This document shows positions 8,432 through 18,208 of a DNA stretch of 59,760 nt, in pieces. Each line of letters begins with the position of its first letter. Position 1 is the stretch's first letter. A model generated the notes under the pieces. That model was not told where the DNA came from, ran no database searches, and saw nothing but the letters and a program-made list of their open reading frames with translations. Source of the stretch: Acidobacteriota bacterium (GTDB lineage Bacteria; Acidobacteriota; Aminicenantia; Aminicenantales; Saccharicenantaceae); assembly GCA_014894455.1 (NCBI GenBank), contig JADBLN010000117.1:21534-81293 (forward strand), given 5' to 3'. A program made the position numbers and the translations under genes.

Positions 8432-11185
8432 CTACTTGATGACGTTGCCGTCCGCGTCGATGACGAAGATATCGGTGAAGCCGAGCTCGCGGATCTTGGG
8501 TTCGATCTGGGCCCTGTCGCCGACGACGACCCAGGTCACGCTCTCCGGATGGACCGTTTTCTTGGCGGCCTTGGCCAGGTCGTCGATCGTCAGCTTCTGG
8601 ACCCGGGCGGAGTACTTCTGGAAATAGTCGTCGGGAAGTCCGTAACGGACGATCTCGCCGAGCGACGCCTGCACGGCGGCCATGGTCTCCCACCGGCCGG
8701 GCAGGCCCAGGACCTTGCTGTTCTTGGCGTTCTGGAACTCGTCGGTCGTGATCGGCTTCTTGCCGAGGATGCCCTCGAGCTCGTTCTTGATCTCGACTAT
8801 CGTCTCCTTGGTCTTGTCCGACTGGACCGGCGCATAGACGAGGAATGGCCGCTGTCCCTTGGCCCCGATCAGGATGGATTGGGCGCCGTAGCTCCAATGC
8901 TTGTCCTCGCGGATGTTCAGGTTGATCCGGGAGACGAAGCCGCCGCCGAGGATGTCGTTCATCGTCTCGATGGCGATGGCGTCCGGGTCGGCCGATGGCG
9001 GTGCCGGGTGGCCGCAGATGACCACCGACTGGGGCGCGTTCGGTTTGTCCATGATGTAGACCGCGGACTTCGCCTGGAGCGTGACGGGCTTAATGTCCTT
9101 GGCTGGGACGGACCCCGCCTGCCAGGCCTTGAAGAGCTTCTCGATCTTGGGCTTGATCTCGGCCAGGGTCGTGTCGCCGACGACGATCAGCGTGGCGTTT
9201 CCCGGCTTGAACCAGGTCTTGTGGAACTTGGCCATGTCGTCCCGGGTCAGCTTGGCCACCGTGGCCTCGTATCCCGACCCCGTGAACGGGACGGCATAGG
9301 GATGCCCCGCGCCATAAATGAGCTTGGGCAGAACGCGGAGGGCCATGTAGATGGGCGAGTCTTTCTCCTGGGCGATGCCGGCGATCTGGATCTTCTGCAT
9401 CCTGAGGAAGTCGGCCTCGGGGAAGGAGGGGCTGAGGATGACGTCGGCGTAGATGTCGAGGGCCGGGTCGAGCTTGTCCTTGAGGGTCGACAGGGATACG
9501 ACGGAGGTATCCAGGTCCGACCCCGTCCTTAACACGGCCCCGAGCTGGGCCAGTTCCTCGCTGATCTGGAGGGATGACCGCTTAGCCGTCCCTTCGTCCA
9601 GCATGGACATGGCCAGGCTGGATGTTCCGGCCATCCCGGACATATCCGCGGCGTAGCCCGCGTCCAGCATGAGCAGGAAATCCACGATCGGTATCGAGTG
9701 CCGTTCGGCCAGCACGATCTTCAGGCCGTTCCCCAGGGTCGCCCGCTGGACAACCGGGAATTGGACCGTAGGCGGGGTACCGACGGCGGGCATTATCTTG
9801 CGGTCGGCGCCCTCTTTCGCGGCGGCATATTGGGGATAGGGGGTGACCTCGAGGATGTAGACGCCGTCGGAGAGCCAATAATTCGCGCTGCCCTTGAGGG
9901 CCTCGGGAGTGGCGTCTTCGATGTGCTTGAGGGTCGTCTTGTAGGCGTCGGGGGAGCTGCCGTAGACCATGCTCGAAGCCAGGATGTCGGACTTGCCGCC
10001 GAAGCCGCCGATGCGTTCGACGCCCTTGACGAACCGGGCCGCGGACTGGGCCTTGACCCGTTCGAGCTCCTTCGCCGTCGGGCCTTCGGCCAGGAACTTG
10101 GCCAGTTCCTCGTCGATGGCTTTCTCGACCTTGGAGAGCTCGACACCGAGCTTGGCGTCGGCCTCGATGGTGAAGAGCCCGGCGATCTCGCGGGTGTTGA
10201 CGTACGCGTTCACGGAGGTCGCCAACTGGTCATCGTAGACCAGGCGCTTGTAGAGCCGCGAGGTCTTGCCCTCGGATAGGATGGAACTCACGAGATCCAG
10301 GTTGTCGGCGCACATCGTCCCCCAGCCGGGGACGTTCCAGACCTTGTAGATCCTGGCCTGGGAGACACGGTCCTGGACGCTCTGGCGATGCGAACCGGTC
10401 CGCTTGGCCACCCAGACGGAGTGCCTGGAGACGGGCGGCGAGGGCGGGATGTCGCCGAAGTACGTCTTCACTTTTTCGAGCGCCGTCTTGGCGTCGATGT
10501 CGCCGGCGACGACGACCACGGCATTGTTCGGCCCGTAGTAGGCGGCGAACCACTTTTGGACGTCGTCGAGCTTGGCGTTGTTGAGGTCCTCGATCGACCC
10601 GCCGACCGACCAGGAGTAGGGGTGGTTCGGGGGATAGGTGCCCTTGATGAGGAGCTCCTCGGTGACGCTGTAGGGCTCGTTATAGTATTGGCGGAGCTCG
10701 TTCTGGACGACGCCGCGCTGTTCGTCGAGCTTGGCCTGGCTGATGGCGCCCTTGAGGTGGCCCATCCGGTCGGATTCCATCCACAGGACGAGGTTGAGGG
10801 CCGAGACGGGGACGTTCTCGAAGTAGTTCGTCCGGTCTTCGTTCGTCGTGCCGTTGAGGTCGGTCGCCCCGACCTTCTGCATCGGCTTGAAATAGTCGTC
10901 GTTATAGTTCTCGCTGCCGTTGAACATCAGATGTTCGAAGAGGTGGGCGAAACCGGTCTTGCCGGCGAGCTCGTTCTTCGACCCGACGTGGTACCAGACG
11001 TTGAAGGCGACGATGGGCGCTTTGTGGTCCTCGTGGACGAGCAGGACGAGGCCGTTGTCGAGGGTGAACTTCTGGAAGGGGATGTCGACTTTGGCCGTCT
11101 CGGCCGCCCGCACGGGCACGGCTAGGACGAGAAGACCGACGAGGAGGGCCGCGATGGCGGCCGGGAGAGTCAAGGACTTGCGCAT
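8432..11185 (-). CDS. M16 family zinc metallopeptidase, two-domain, exported
   Basis: A 917-residue pitrilysin/insulinase-like peptidase. A Sec leader (MRKSLTLPAAIAALLVGLLV, cleavage near AVPVRAAE) sends it out of the cytoplasm. The inverted zinc motif HxxEH is at His81-Glu84-His85 (HLFEHLMFNG), with the downstream glutamate helix in GVVQNELRQYYNEPYS. The second half (from about residue 470, VVQRATLGNGLKIVLAERHS) is the inactive M16C-like repeat, so one polypeptide carries both halves of the peptidase clamshell. AAAGGAG precedes the ATG at about 8 bases. The gene starts 37 bases after the FMN reductase stop and is probably part of the minus-strand run from 12677 to 7405. Role: degradation of exported peptides. 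Confidence 0.93.
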   Translation of the reverse strand: MRKSLTLPAAIAALLVGLLVLAVPVRAAETAKVDIPFQKFTLDNGLVLLVHEDHKAPIVAFNVWYHVGSKNELAGKTGFAHLFEHLMFNGSENYNDDYFKPMQKVGATDLNGTTNEDRTNYFENVPVSALNLVLWMESDRMGHLKGAISQAKLDEQRGVVQNELRQYYNEPYSVTEELLIKGTYPPNHPYSWSVGGSIEDLNNAKLDDVQKWFAAYYGPNNAVVVVAGDIDAKTALEKVKTYFGDIPPSPPVSRHSVWVAKRTGSHRQSVQDRVSQARIYKVWNVPGWGTMCADNLDLVSSILSEGKTSRLYKRLVYDDQLATSVNAYVNTREIAGLFTIEADAKLGVELSKVEKAIDEELAKFLAEGPTAKELERVKAQSAARFVKGVERIGGFGGKSDILASSMVYGSSPDAYKTTLKHIEDATPEALKGSANYWLSDGVYILEVTPYPQYAAAKEGADRKIMPAVGTPPTVQFPVVQRATLGNGLKIVLAERHSIPIVDFLLMLDAGYAADMSGMAGTSSLAMSMLDEGTAKRSSLQISEELAQLGAVLRTGSDLDTSVVSLSTLKDKLDPALDIYADVILSPSFPEADFLRMQKIQIAGIAQEKDSPIYMALRVLPKLIYGAGHPYAVPFTGSGYEATVAKLTRDDMAKFHKTWFKPGNATLIVVGDTTLAEIKPKIEKLFKAWQAGSVPAKDIKPVTLQAKSAVYIMDKPNAPQSVVICGHPAPPSADPDAIAIETMNDILGGGFVSRINLNIREDKHWSYGAQSILIGAKGQRPFLVYAPVQSDKTKETIVEIKNELEGILGKKPITTDEFQNAKNSKVLGLPGRWETMAAVQASLGEIVRYGLPDDYFQKYSARVQKLTIDDLAKAAKKTVHPESVTWVVVGDRAQIEPKIRELGFTDIFVIDADGNVIK

Positions 11186-11222
11186 GAGGGGCTCCTTTGG
11201 CGGAAATATTCAGAATTATACG

Positions 11223-11783
11223 CTAAAAACCGAGCTTTTGGCCGAGCGCATAAGCGTCCTTCATGAGGGCCTTGTTCGCTCTGACATCGCCGGGCTTGTC
11301 GGCGCTGCCGTAAACCATCCCTGCGATCGGGGCGCCGACGTAGGCGAAGGCGTCCTGGAAGGCCCTGATAGCGTTGACCGCGCCTGACACGAACGGGTCG
11401 GCGTCGCCGTAGGTCAGGATGATGCCGACCCGCTTGTCCTTGAGCGGCCGATAGCTTTCCGCGCCGAAGGCATAGAGCCGGTCCATGAACAGCTTGATCT
11501 GGGCGCTCATCGTGAACCAATAAACGGGAGAGGCGATGAGGACGGCGTCGGCGGCGCGCAATTCCGCGTAGAGAGTCCTCATGTCGTCCTTCTGGACGCA
11601 GCCGGCGGCCTTCGGCTTGCGGCAGCCGTCACAGCCCATGCAGGGCCCGATCTTCATCTTGGCCAAGCGGAATGTCTTGACCTCCGCGTCGGCGTCTTTC
11701 GCCCCGCGTGCGGCCTCCGTGGCCAGGATGGTGCTGTTGCCCTTCGGCCGGGGACTGCTCGCGAGGACCAGAAGCTTCGACAC
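11223..11783 (-). CDS. Flavodoxin-like NAD(P)H-dependent FMN reductase
   Basis: A 186-residue member of the FMN_red / multimeric flavodoxin group. The phosphate-binding start SSPRPKGNSTILA (about residues 9-21) and the flavin-contact segment IASPVYWFTMSAQIKLFMDR (about 83-102) are clear. A CMGCDGCR segment near residues 48-55, as in iron-sulfur flavoprotein-like reductases, contains CxxCxxC spacing, with one more Cys downstream (GCVQKDDM). That may be a metal or disulfide site. The start is GTG at 11783, six bases after the HD-GYP stop, implying co-translation. Likely cytoplasmic; the reduced partner is unknown. Confidence 0.87.
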   Translation of the reverse strand: MSKLLVLASSPRPKGNSTILATEAARGAKDADAEVKTFRLAKMKIGPCMGCDGCRKPKAAGCVQKDDMRTLYAELRAADAVLIASPVYWFTMSAQIKLFMDRLYAFGAESYRPLKDKRVGIILTYGDADPFVSGAVNAIRAFQDAFAYVGAPIAGMVYGSADKPGDVRANKALMKDAYALGQKLGF

Positions 11784-11789
11784 GGCGGC

Positions 11790-12677
11790 CTACTTCTTGG
11801 AGACGGGGGGCCGGTAGTCTTCGATGGGGGGCAGGAGCCGCGTCGTTTCGAACCTGATTTTCTCCCAGACGGCCAGGTCCATGCCGCAGAAGACGTCGAC
11901 GACCTTCGGGTCGAACTGCTTCCCCGCGTTCTCGACGAGCTCGCGCCGGGCGACGCGGAAGTCCCGCGGCGCGCGGTAGGGACGGTGGGAGGTCACGGCG
12001 TCGAGCGTGTCGGCCACGGCGAAGACCCGCGCCTCGAGCGGGATGGCCTCGCCCTTCAGGCCCTTCGGGTAGCCCGTTCCGTCGTATTTTTCGTGGTGGC
12101 AGAGAATGATGTTCCCGACCTCGCTGACGAGCTTGACGTCGCGGACGAGACCGTAGCCGAGGGCGGGATGCCTGCGGATGACCTCCCATTCCTTCGCCGT
12201 CAGCGGCCCGGGCTTTTTCAGGATGGAATCGGGGATGGCCATTTTTCCCGAGTCATGGAGAAGCGCCCCCTTGCGAATGCTGTCGAGCGCGCGCGGGTCG
12301 CGGACGCCGATGGCCTCGGCCAGGACGTGGCTGTAGCGGGCGACCGTCTTGGAGTGGCCGTAGGTTTCGACGTCCCTCAAATCTAGGGCGGCCATGAAAT
12401 TTTCGAGGGTCGTGTCGTAGGCCTCCTCGAGCTCCCGGGACCTGCGGAGGTGGAGACTGAAATCTTTTTTGAGGCGGCGCAGATTTTCCTTGGCGGCCTT
12501 CTCGCCTCGGAGGGCGGCGATCAAGGCGGACAGGCCGATCGCAAGTCCCGGAACAGCGGAAGTCTCAGGCAGGGCGGTCAAGACTTCGACTTCGATGCCC
12601 AAACCGGACAAAAATACGGCTAAGCCCGCCCGTTTTTTGTCATTTTCGACGACTAGGACGACCCGCTCTTCGCTCAT
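11790..12677 (-). CDS. HD-GYP domain cyclic-di-GMP phosphodiesterase-like protein
   Basis: Predicted cyclic-di-GMP hydrolase, 295 residues. The HD pair is His141-Asp142 (LLHDSGKMAIPDSIL), followed by HHEKYDGTGYPKGL with the GYP at about 202-204. The upstream YGHSKTVARYS helix and the downstream DTLDAVTSHRPYR segment complete the family pattern. The first about 60 residues (VVLVVENDKKRAGLAVFL) look like a degenerate receiver domain, then a short coiled-coil linker. I chose ATG 12677; an extension to 12797 would add 40 basic residues overlapping the divergent gene and its promoter. The gene is divergent to the coiled-coil gene and followed closely by the FMN reductase. Confidence 0.92.
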   Translation of the reverse strand: MSEERVVLVVENDKKRAGLAVFLSGLGIEVEVLTALPETSAVPGLAIGLSALIAALRGEKAAKENLRRLKKDFSLHLRRSRELEEAYDTTLENFMAALDLRDVETYGHSKTVARYSHVLAEAIGVRDPRALDSIRKGALLHDSGKMAIPDSILKKPGPLTAKEWEVIRRHPALGYGLVRDVKLVSEVGNIILCHHEKYDGTGYPKGLKGEAIPLEARVFAVADTLDAVTSHRPYRAPRDFRVARRELVENAGKQFDPKVVDVFCGMDLAVWEKIRFETTRLLPPIEDYRPPVSKK

Positions 12678-12731
12678 CCTGTTTTTTATACCTTTTTCTT
12701 CTTTTCGATTCAAGTTTCCCCCTCTTCCTTC

Positions 12732-12761
12732 TTGACATGGAAGCGTCCGAATCATCATAAT
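12732..12761 (+). promoter_or_regulatory. Sigma-70-type promoter for the coiled-coil gene
   Basis: Perfect -35 TTGACA (12732-12737), an 18-base spacer and -10 CATAAT (12756-12761), 28 bases before the ATG at 12789. An AAGGAG ribosome binding site follows. It lies in the divergent interval with the HD-GYP gene. Confidence 0.65.
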
Positions 12762-12788
12762 ATAGACGCTAAGGTATAAGGAGCGGCC

Positions 12789-14054
12789 ATGGAACACGAT
12801 CCGAATATTTTCAGGGATTCCTCACAAGCCATCCAGGAAGTCGAAGACCAGTTGGAGCGCATCCTCCAGAATAAATTTCGCGACGTCGACTCCGAGCTCG
12901 TCGAGCGCATCAACCGCGAGAAAGAAGCGGCCCGCCGGCGCAAGGAAGAGATCGAACGGGAGTTCGACAAGGAAAAAACAGCCCTGACCGATTACCGGGT
13001 CATGGTCCGCGATTTCGAGGAGCAGAGGGCCGGCCTTCTCAACGAGGCCCGCGACCGCTTCCAGAAAGTCATCAAGTTCCAGGTTGAGATCGAGAACCTG
13101 GCCAAGTCCACGGTCGACGAGATCAAGCGGGTCAACGAGATCCAGGAGCGGCTCGAGGGCCTGCGGACGAAGACGTCGGAACGAGCGGCCTTCCTCAAGA
13201 ACGACCTGAAGGAACGTTTCGGCATCGTCGCCGAGGTCATGGAGGAGGAAACCAAGCCCCTCGGCCTCGATCTCGACGAGGAGCTCGAGAAGCTCCGCAA
13301 GATCAAGGACCTTCTGGCCATCGAATCGGCGGCCGCGAGCCTGGGCCGCATGGGCGGCGAGGCGGCCCGCCGGGAAGACCTGGCCGTTATGGACGCCGCC
13401 GCGGATTCAGCCGGTGTCGAGATCCCCGAGCTCCAGGACCTCATCGCCGGGCCGGCTGCCCCGGATAACCCCGAAACCCCGGCCGAAGAGGCGCCGCCCG
13501 TCGAAACGGCCCTCGAACCGGCGCCCGAGCCCGTCGCGGGCGCCTGTGAAATGGATTCCGAAGAGGACCTGGTCGCCTTCCTCGAAAACTGCCGCCGGAC
13601 GGAACCCGCCAACGGCAACGGTGAGATCCACTACTTCCAGAAAGACAAGGTCATCATCGCCGACCCGGAAAAGATCCTGGCCGCCGTGGACAGGACATTG
13701 GAAGAAGCCCAGCGGCTGTCCCAGAAGCTCGGCCAGACGGAATCGCCCAAGGACCAGTTCTTCATCAAGCAGGAACTCATCAATTGGCAGGAGGGCCTGC
13801 GGGCGCTTTTCCTGCGGGTCATCAAGATGTGCGAGAAGAGCTCCTGGTCCCTGCCGCGCTACACCCAGGAGATCCTCAATTCTCAGGTCCTGCGGAGACT
13901 GCTCGAACGGCTGAGCATGGAGAATTGGAGCAACCTCGAAGAGTTCGCTTCCTTCTCCGCCGCTATGTCGGAGATCAAGAAGGCTTTCAAGGCCAAGATC
14001 GAACCGCGCCTCGCCTATCTCCTGTCGCTCAAGCGGGAGATCGAGACCGAATAA
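12789..14054 (+). CDS. Cytoplasmic coiled-coil protein of unknown function
   Basis: A 421-residue protein without leader or membrane span. Residues about 10-190 are almost continuous heptad-like Lys/Glu/Arg-rich helix (for example NREKEAARRRKEEIEREFDK), then an Ala/Pro-rich hinge about 225-255 (PAAPDNPETPAEEAPPVE), then a second helical domain to the C-terminus that is richer in aromatic and leucine residues (SSWSLPRYTQEILNSQVLRR). I recognise no family. It has a consensus promoter and an AAGGAG site eight bases before the ATG. It sits between an HD-GYP gene (divergent) and a GGDEF-PilZ gene (convergent, 28 bases between stops), so a structural or adaptor role in cyclic-di-GMP output is a fair guess but not shown. 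Confidence 0.8.
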   Translation: MEHDPNIFRDSSQAIQEVEDQLERILQNKFRDVDSELVERINREKEAARRRKEEIEREFDKEKTALTDYRVMVRDFEEQRAGLLNEARDRFQKVIKFQVEIENLAKSTVDEIKRVNEIQERLEGLRTKTSERAAFLKNDLKERFGIVAEVMEEETKPLGLDLDEELEKLRKIKDLLAIESAAASLGRMGGEAARREDLAVMDAAADSAGVEIPELQDLIAGPAAPDNPETPAEEAPPVETALEPAPEPVAGACEMDSEEDLVAFLENCRRTEPANGNGEIHYFQKDKVIIADPEKILAAVDRTLEEAQRLSQKLGQTESPKDQFFIKQELINWQEGLRALFLRVIKMCEKSSWSLPRYTQEILNSQVLRRLLERLSMENWSNLEEFASFSAAMSEIKKAFKAKIEPRLAYLLSLKREIETE

Positions 14055-14082
14055 GGTCCGGCCGGGAAGTCCGGACGGGGGG

Positions 14083-16104
14083 TTAGGGGAGGATGTCCCT
14101 TCTCCTGAAATGGAATAGATAGCTCTCGAGCCCCTTGATCTCCTTGAAGGTCAGGTCCTTGAACTTCAAGCCCGAATAACAGAAACCCGAATCGCCCCCG
14201 CCTTTCTCCGAATAGACGATGTCGCTCCGGATGAGGGTGGCCTTGTCTTCGATGACGAGGATCGTTTCGATCGTCTTGGCCGGGGGGAGGGCCGTGTCGG
14301 AGATGATCCGCACCCCTTCGAGGCCGATGTTGACGGTCTTGGCGACCTTGAAACCGCCGTTCTCCCGGAAGAGGAATGGCGTCGAGACGTTGTAGCGTTC
14401 GTATTTCCTCTTCTCCCGGACGAGGCGGCTCGCCGCGGCCGGGCTCCCCGTTTTCTTTTTTTCGGCGACCTCTTCCCAGACGAAACTGCAGACGCGGTTC
14501 TTGTCGATGGGGACGTCCGCCGGCCCGCGGGGTTTCAAGTCCGGCCGGCACTTTCCCTTCGCTTCGGCCATGGCCAGGTCCGCTTCGCCGGCCAGGCGCT
14601 TGAGGTCCGGCTTGGTCAGCGGGGCGTGCTGCTCGCCGTCGTCCTTGGGGGTGACCGTTACGCCGAACGACATGGTCAGGTTGCTGCGCGGCTGGAACTC
14701 CTGGAGCTCGAAATAGTGGTCCTCGACGTTCTTGCGGATCCGTTCGGTGAGCAGGGTCGCCTCGTCGACGCTATTGACGCCCTTCAGGAAAAAGAGGAAT
14801 TCCTCCCCTCCGTAGCGGCAGATCAAGTCCTCCTCGCGGATGGACAGCTTGAGGACGTGGGCCAGCTCCCGGAGGAGCTTGTTCCCCGCTTCGTGGCCGT
14901 TGCGGTCGTTGTAGGCCTTGAACCAGTCCACGTCGCCCATGACCAGGGCCATGGAGCCCTCTTCGCGGCGCCGCTTGCTCAGGGCATTGACCTTCTGGAG
15001 GACTTTTTCGAAGAACGGATCGGGCCTGAGGAGCCCGGTCAGGGGATCGAACTGTATCAGGTTGAGCTTAGCCATGGCCATGGCCATGTGCTCGGAGAGG
15101 CCGCTGAGGATCTGCTGGTCTTCCCGGGTGAATCCCTCGGGGCTCGCCTTCCCCCCGGCCGTCTTGTTGTAGACCTCGAGGACGCCGATGACCTTGCGGC
15201 CGTGCATGATGGGCACGCCGAGCAGGTTCTTCAACGGGGCCTTGAGGAAGGACGTGTAGCGCTTGCTCAGGCGCCTGTCGAAGGCGAGGCCGGCGACGCC
15301 GATGCCGTGGCCGAAGCGGGCGACCGAGGCGGCGAAATCCTGGGCCTCGAGCGGGGCGATGTATTTGGAGAAGTCGGAGTGGGCCAGGAAGGCGTTGTCC
15401 CAGACGAGGGGCTTCAAGTAGGGGCCGATGACCTCGTTCTCCTCCAGGATGTAGACCGTGACGCTCTCCGCCTGGACGATGTCCCGGATCTCGGGCACGA
15501 CGTCGAGGAGGCTGCTGACGTCGTCCGCTCCGTAGATCTTCCGCAGGATGCTTTCGACCTTCTGGCGCTCCTTCTGGGACCCGACGTAGCGGGCCTCGAT
15601 CGCGATGCGCTTTTCGACTTCGCGGAGGAAACCCGTGTTGAGCAGGCCCTTGATCTCGTGGATCTCGTCGATGACGTCCCTGACCTTGGACTCCTGGAGG
15701 CCGAGGGACCGGCGGAGGTCGACCGCCTCCGTCTTCAGCCGGGCGTGTTCGACGGCCCGGTCGAGGGCGTGGAGGAAGGCCAGTTCGCGCGGGTCCCCGG
15801 GAGAGGTCAGGCAGACGTCGACGTCGACGCTCGGCGGCCATTCGTCGGCCGCCCGGGCGACGAGGTCCTCGTCCGCGCCTGTCAGGAGGACCCCGGTCGG
15901 GGCGTGGACCATGGCCTGGAGGGCCGTCGACCCCGCGAAGGCGACGTCGACGACCGCCACGGCAAAATCCCCCTCGGCGAACACGGCCATGGCCGCTTCG
16001 GGGTCGGTTTCAGACAGGGCCGAGCCGCACTTTTGGGCCAGCCGGGCCAGGCGGTCGGCTTCCGCAGACGACGGGTTGACAACGAGGATGCGCTTTTGGA
16101 TCAT
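14083..16104 (-). CDS. GAF-GGDEF-PilZ protein (diguanylate cyclase with c-di-GMP receptor domain)
   Basis: A 673-residue signalling protein. Domain order: degenerate receiver-like domain (about 1-110), coiled linker, GAF-type sensor (about 180-340, ending GVLEVYNKTAGG), GGDEF domain (about 350-510) and PilZ domain (from about 560). The cyclase motif is GGEEF at about 432-436, preceded by REED five residues upstream, which is a canonical RxxD inhibitory site, and the domain opens with DPLTGL. The PilZ part has RKYER (RxxxR) and NIGLEG, where the usual serine of D/N-x-S-x-x-G is glycine, so binding may be altered. ATG 16104 with a GAGGG tract is preferred over GTG 16116. Synthesis, feedback and sensing of cyclic-di-GMP may be combined in one chain. 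Confidence 0.92.
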   Translation of the reverse strand: MIQKRILVVNPSSAEADRLARLAQKCGSALSETDPEAAMAVFAEGDFAVAVVDVAFAGSTALQAMVHAPTGVLLTGADEDLVARAADEWPPSVDVDVCLTSPGDPRELAFLHALDRAVEHARLKTEAVDLRRSLGLQESKVRDVIDEIHEIKGLLNTGFLREVEKRIAIEARYVGSQKERQKVESILRKIYGADDVSSLLDVVPEIRDIVQAESVTVYILEENEVIGPYLKPLVWDNAFLAHSDFSKYIAPLEAQDFAASVARFGHGIGVAGLAFDRRLSKRYTSFLKAPLKNLLGVPIMHGRKVIGVLEVYNKTAGGKASPEGFTREDQQILSGLSEHMAMAMAKLNLIQFDPLTGLLRPDPFFEKVLQKVNALSKRRREEGSMALVMGDVDWFKAYNDRNGHEAGNKLLRELAHVLKLSIREEDLICRYGGEEFLFFLKGVNSVDEATLLTERIRKNVEDHYFELQEFQPRSNLTMSFGVTVTPKDDGEQHAPLTKPDLKRLAGEADLAMAEAKGKCRPDLKPRGPADVPIDKNRVCSFVWEEVAEKKKTGSPAAASRLVREKRKYERYNVSTPFLFRENGGFKVAKTVNIGLEGVRIISDTALPPAKTIETILVIEDKATLIRSDIVYSEKGGGDSGFCYSGLKFKDLTFKEIKGLESYLFHFRRRDILP

Positions 16105-16261
16105 AGCCCTCGCCACTTCAGGAGTTCGCTGACGACGTCAGTCCTTTCCTCTTCGTACGAAACCTTGGCCCGGACGTAACACAAAGAGCAAAAAGCTCTT
16201 CTCTTCCTGAAATTAATGTATACCAATTGTCCGGCCCGCGTCAATATTTTTTTTTGGCGTT

Positions 16262-16291
16262 TTGAAAGAGGCTCGTGGTGTATGGTATATT
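16262..16291 (+). promoter_or_regulatory. Promoter for hutU
   Basis: -35 TTGAAA (16262-16267), 18-base spacer, -10 TATATT (16286-16291), about 33 bases before the ATG. It is divergent to the GGDEF gene; a poly-T run (16247-16255) lies just upstream. Confidence 0.5.
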
Positions 16292-16323
16292 TCCAAAAAG
16301 CGACCCGTTCGAGGAGAAAAAAA

Positions 16324-17994
16324 ATGGCGCGAATGAAAAGCGAACCCATCACCTCCATCCGGGCCCCCAGGGGCTCCCACCTGACCACCAAGGGCTGGTC
16401 CCAGGAAGGGGCTCTGCGGATGCTCATGAATAACCTCGATCCCGAGGTGGCCGAAAAACCCGGCGAGCTCATCGTCTACGGGGGCACCGGCAAGGCCGCC
16501 CGGAACTGGGAGGCCTACCGGGCCATCGTGGCCAGCCTCAAGAAGCTGGAGAACGACGAGACGCTCATCGTCCAGTCGGGCAAACCCGTGGCCGTCTTCA
16601 GGACCCACCCCGAGGCGCCGCGGGTCCTCATCGTCAACGCCCTGATCGTGCCCCAATGGGCGACCTGGGACGAGTTCCGCCGCCTCGAAGCGCTGGGCTT
16701 GACCATGTACGGTCAGATGACGGCCGGGAGCTGGATCTACATCGGGACGCAGGGCATCCTCCAAGGGACCTACGAAACGCTGGCCGCGGTCGCCCGGAAG
16801 CATTTCGGCGGCTCGCTCAAGGGCCGGCTCACCCTGACCGCCGGCCTCGGCGGGATGGGCGGGGCCCAGCCCCTGGCCGTGACCATGAACGACGGCGTGG
16901 CCATCGTCGTCGAGGTCGATCCGCGCCGCATCGCGAGGCGCCTCGACACGAAGTACGTCGACGTCATGACCGACAGCCTGGACGAGGCTCTGCGCCTGGC
17001 CCGGGAGGCCATGAAGAAGGAGGAGCCGCTTTCGATCGCACTCCTCTCGAACGCCGCCGACATCCTGCCGGAGTTCGTCCGCCGGGGCATCACGCCGGAC
17101 ATCCTGACCGACCAGACTTCGGCCCACGACGAGCTCAACGGCTATGTGCCCCACGGCCTCGCCTACGAGGACGCGCTGGCGCTCCGGGTCAAGGACCCGG
17201 CCGACTACATCCGGCGGTCCTACGTCTCGATGGCCGCCCATGTCGAGGCCATGCTCGAGCTCCGGAAGAGAGGGTCGAAGGCCTTCGACTACGGCAACAA
17301 TATCCGCGGCCAGGCCCGCAAAGCGGGGGTCGAAAAGGCCTTCGACATCCCCGGCTTCGTCCCGGAGTACATCCGGCCCCTCTTCTGCCTCGGCAAGGGA
17401 CCCTTCCGCTGGGCGGCGCTCTCGGGGAAACCGCAGGACATCTACGCCACGGACGAGGCCGTCCTCAGGGAATTCCCGGAGGACGAGGCCCTGGCCCGCT
17501 GGATCAGCAAAGCCCGCAGCCAGGTCAAGTTCCAGGGTTTGCCGGCCCGCATATGCTGGCTCGGCTACGGTGAGCGGGCCCGCTTCGGCGCCGTCATCAA
17601 CCACCTGGTGAAGAAGGGCAAGACGGCCGCGCCCATCGTCATCGGCCGCGACCATCTGGACACGGGGTCGGTCGCCTCGCCGAACCGTGAGACCGAGAAC
17701 ATGCGGGACGGCTCGGACGCCATCGCCGACTGGCCGGTCCTCAACGCCCTCCTCAACGCGGTCTGCGGCGCCTCCTGGGTGTCCGTCCACCACGGCGGCG
17801 GCGTGGGCATCGGCCTGTCCCTCCACGCCGGCATGGTCGTCGTCGCCGACGGCACGCCCATGATGGGTCGCCGGCTGGAGCGCGTCCTGACGGTCGACCC
17901 GGGCTTGGGCGTTGCCCGTCACGCCGACGCCGGATATCCGGACGCCATCGCCTGCGCGAAAAAGAACGGCATTAAGATCCCTATGATGAAATGA
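16324..17994 (+). CDS. hutU: Urocanate hydratase
   Basis: Second enzyme of histidine breakdown, converting urocanate to imidazolonepropionate with tightly bound NAD. The 556-residue protein matches the usual urocanase length. Characteristic segments: [17 protein letters not shown] (about 45-61), [37 protein letters not shown] (NAD-binding region, about 163-179), [15 protein letters not shown], and the C-terminal [21 protein letters not shown] 16324 follows a GAGGAG ribosome binding site; an in-frame ATG at 16216 would add 36 atypical residues over the promoter. No hutH, hutI or hutG is within this window, so the pathway genes are dispersed. A GC-rich terminator follows immediately. Confidence 0.97.
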   Translation: MARMKSEPITSIRAPRGSHLTTKGWSQEGALRMLMNNLDPEVAEKPGELIVYGGTGKAARNWEAYRAIVASLKKLENDETLIVQSGKPVAVFRTHPEAPRVLIVNALIVPQWATWDEFRRLEALGLTMYGQMTAGSWIYIGTQGILQGTYETLAAVARKHFGGSLKGRLTLTAGLGGMGGAQPLAVTMNDGVAIVVEVDPRRIARRLDTKYVDVMTDSLDEALRLAREAMKKEEPLSIALLSNAADILPEFVRRGITPDILTDQTSAHDELNGYVPHGLAYEDALALRVKDPADYIRRSYVSMAAHVEAMLELRKRGSKAFDYGNNIRGQARKAGVEKAFDIPGFVPEYIRPLFCLGKGPFRWAALSGKPQDIYATDEAVLREFPEDEALARWISKARSQVKFQGLPARICWLGYGERARFGAVINHLVKKGKTAAPIVIGRDHLDTGSVASPNRETENMRDGSDAIADWPVLNALLNAVCGASWVSVHHGGGVGIGLSLHAGMVVVADGTPMMGRRLERVLTVDPGLGVARHADAGYPDAIACAKKNGIKIPMMK

Positions 17995-18029
17995 GCCCGG
18001 CCGCGGCCCGCGGGCCCGCCCGGGTTTTT
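17995..18029 (+). terminator. Rho-independent terminator after hutU
   Basis: A GC-only hairpin, CCCGG near 17996 pairing with CCGGG ending at 18024 around an internal GCCCGCGGGC palindrome, followed by five T (18025-18029). It starts right after the hutU stop. The following 179 bases to 18208 hold no gene I can support. Confidence 0.65.
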
Positions 18030-18208
18030 GCCGATCGTCAAAAGCGAGCGACGCGCCGCGGCGCGCACGCCCGTCCGATGTCAACCCGCCTTTCCGGCGA
18101 CTTCCGGAGTCCGATCCCATCCTGAATTATATCAACGGCTTGGACGGCGCTCCGAGTCCCCGGCCGCTGGCACGCCGCTTGCTTTAGAGAGGGCGAAAGG
18201 AGATACCA

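Noticed and set aside
12678-12797. 40-residue N-terminal extension of the HD-GYP protein
   Set aside because: It overlaps the divergent promoter and start of the coiled-coil gene and has no ribosome binding site; MSEERVVLVV is a natural start.
14055-14082. GTCCGG...CCGGAC inverted repeat between convergent genes
   Set aside because: Short stem without a T-run; not convincing as a terminator.
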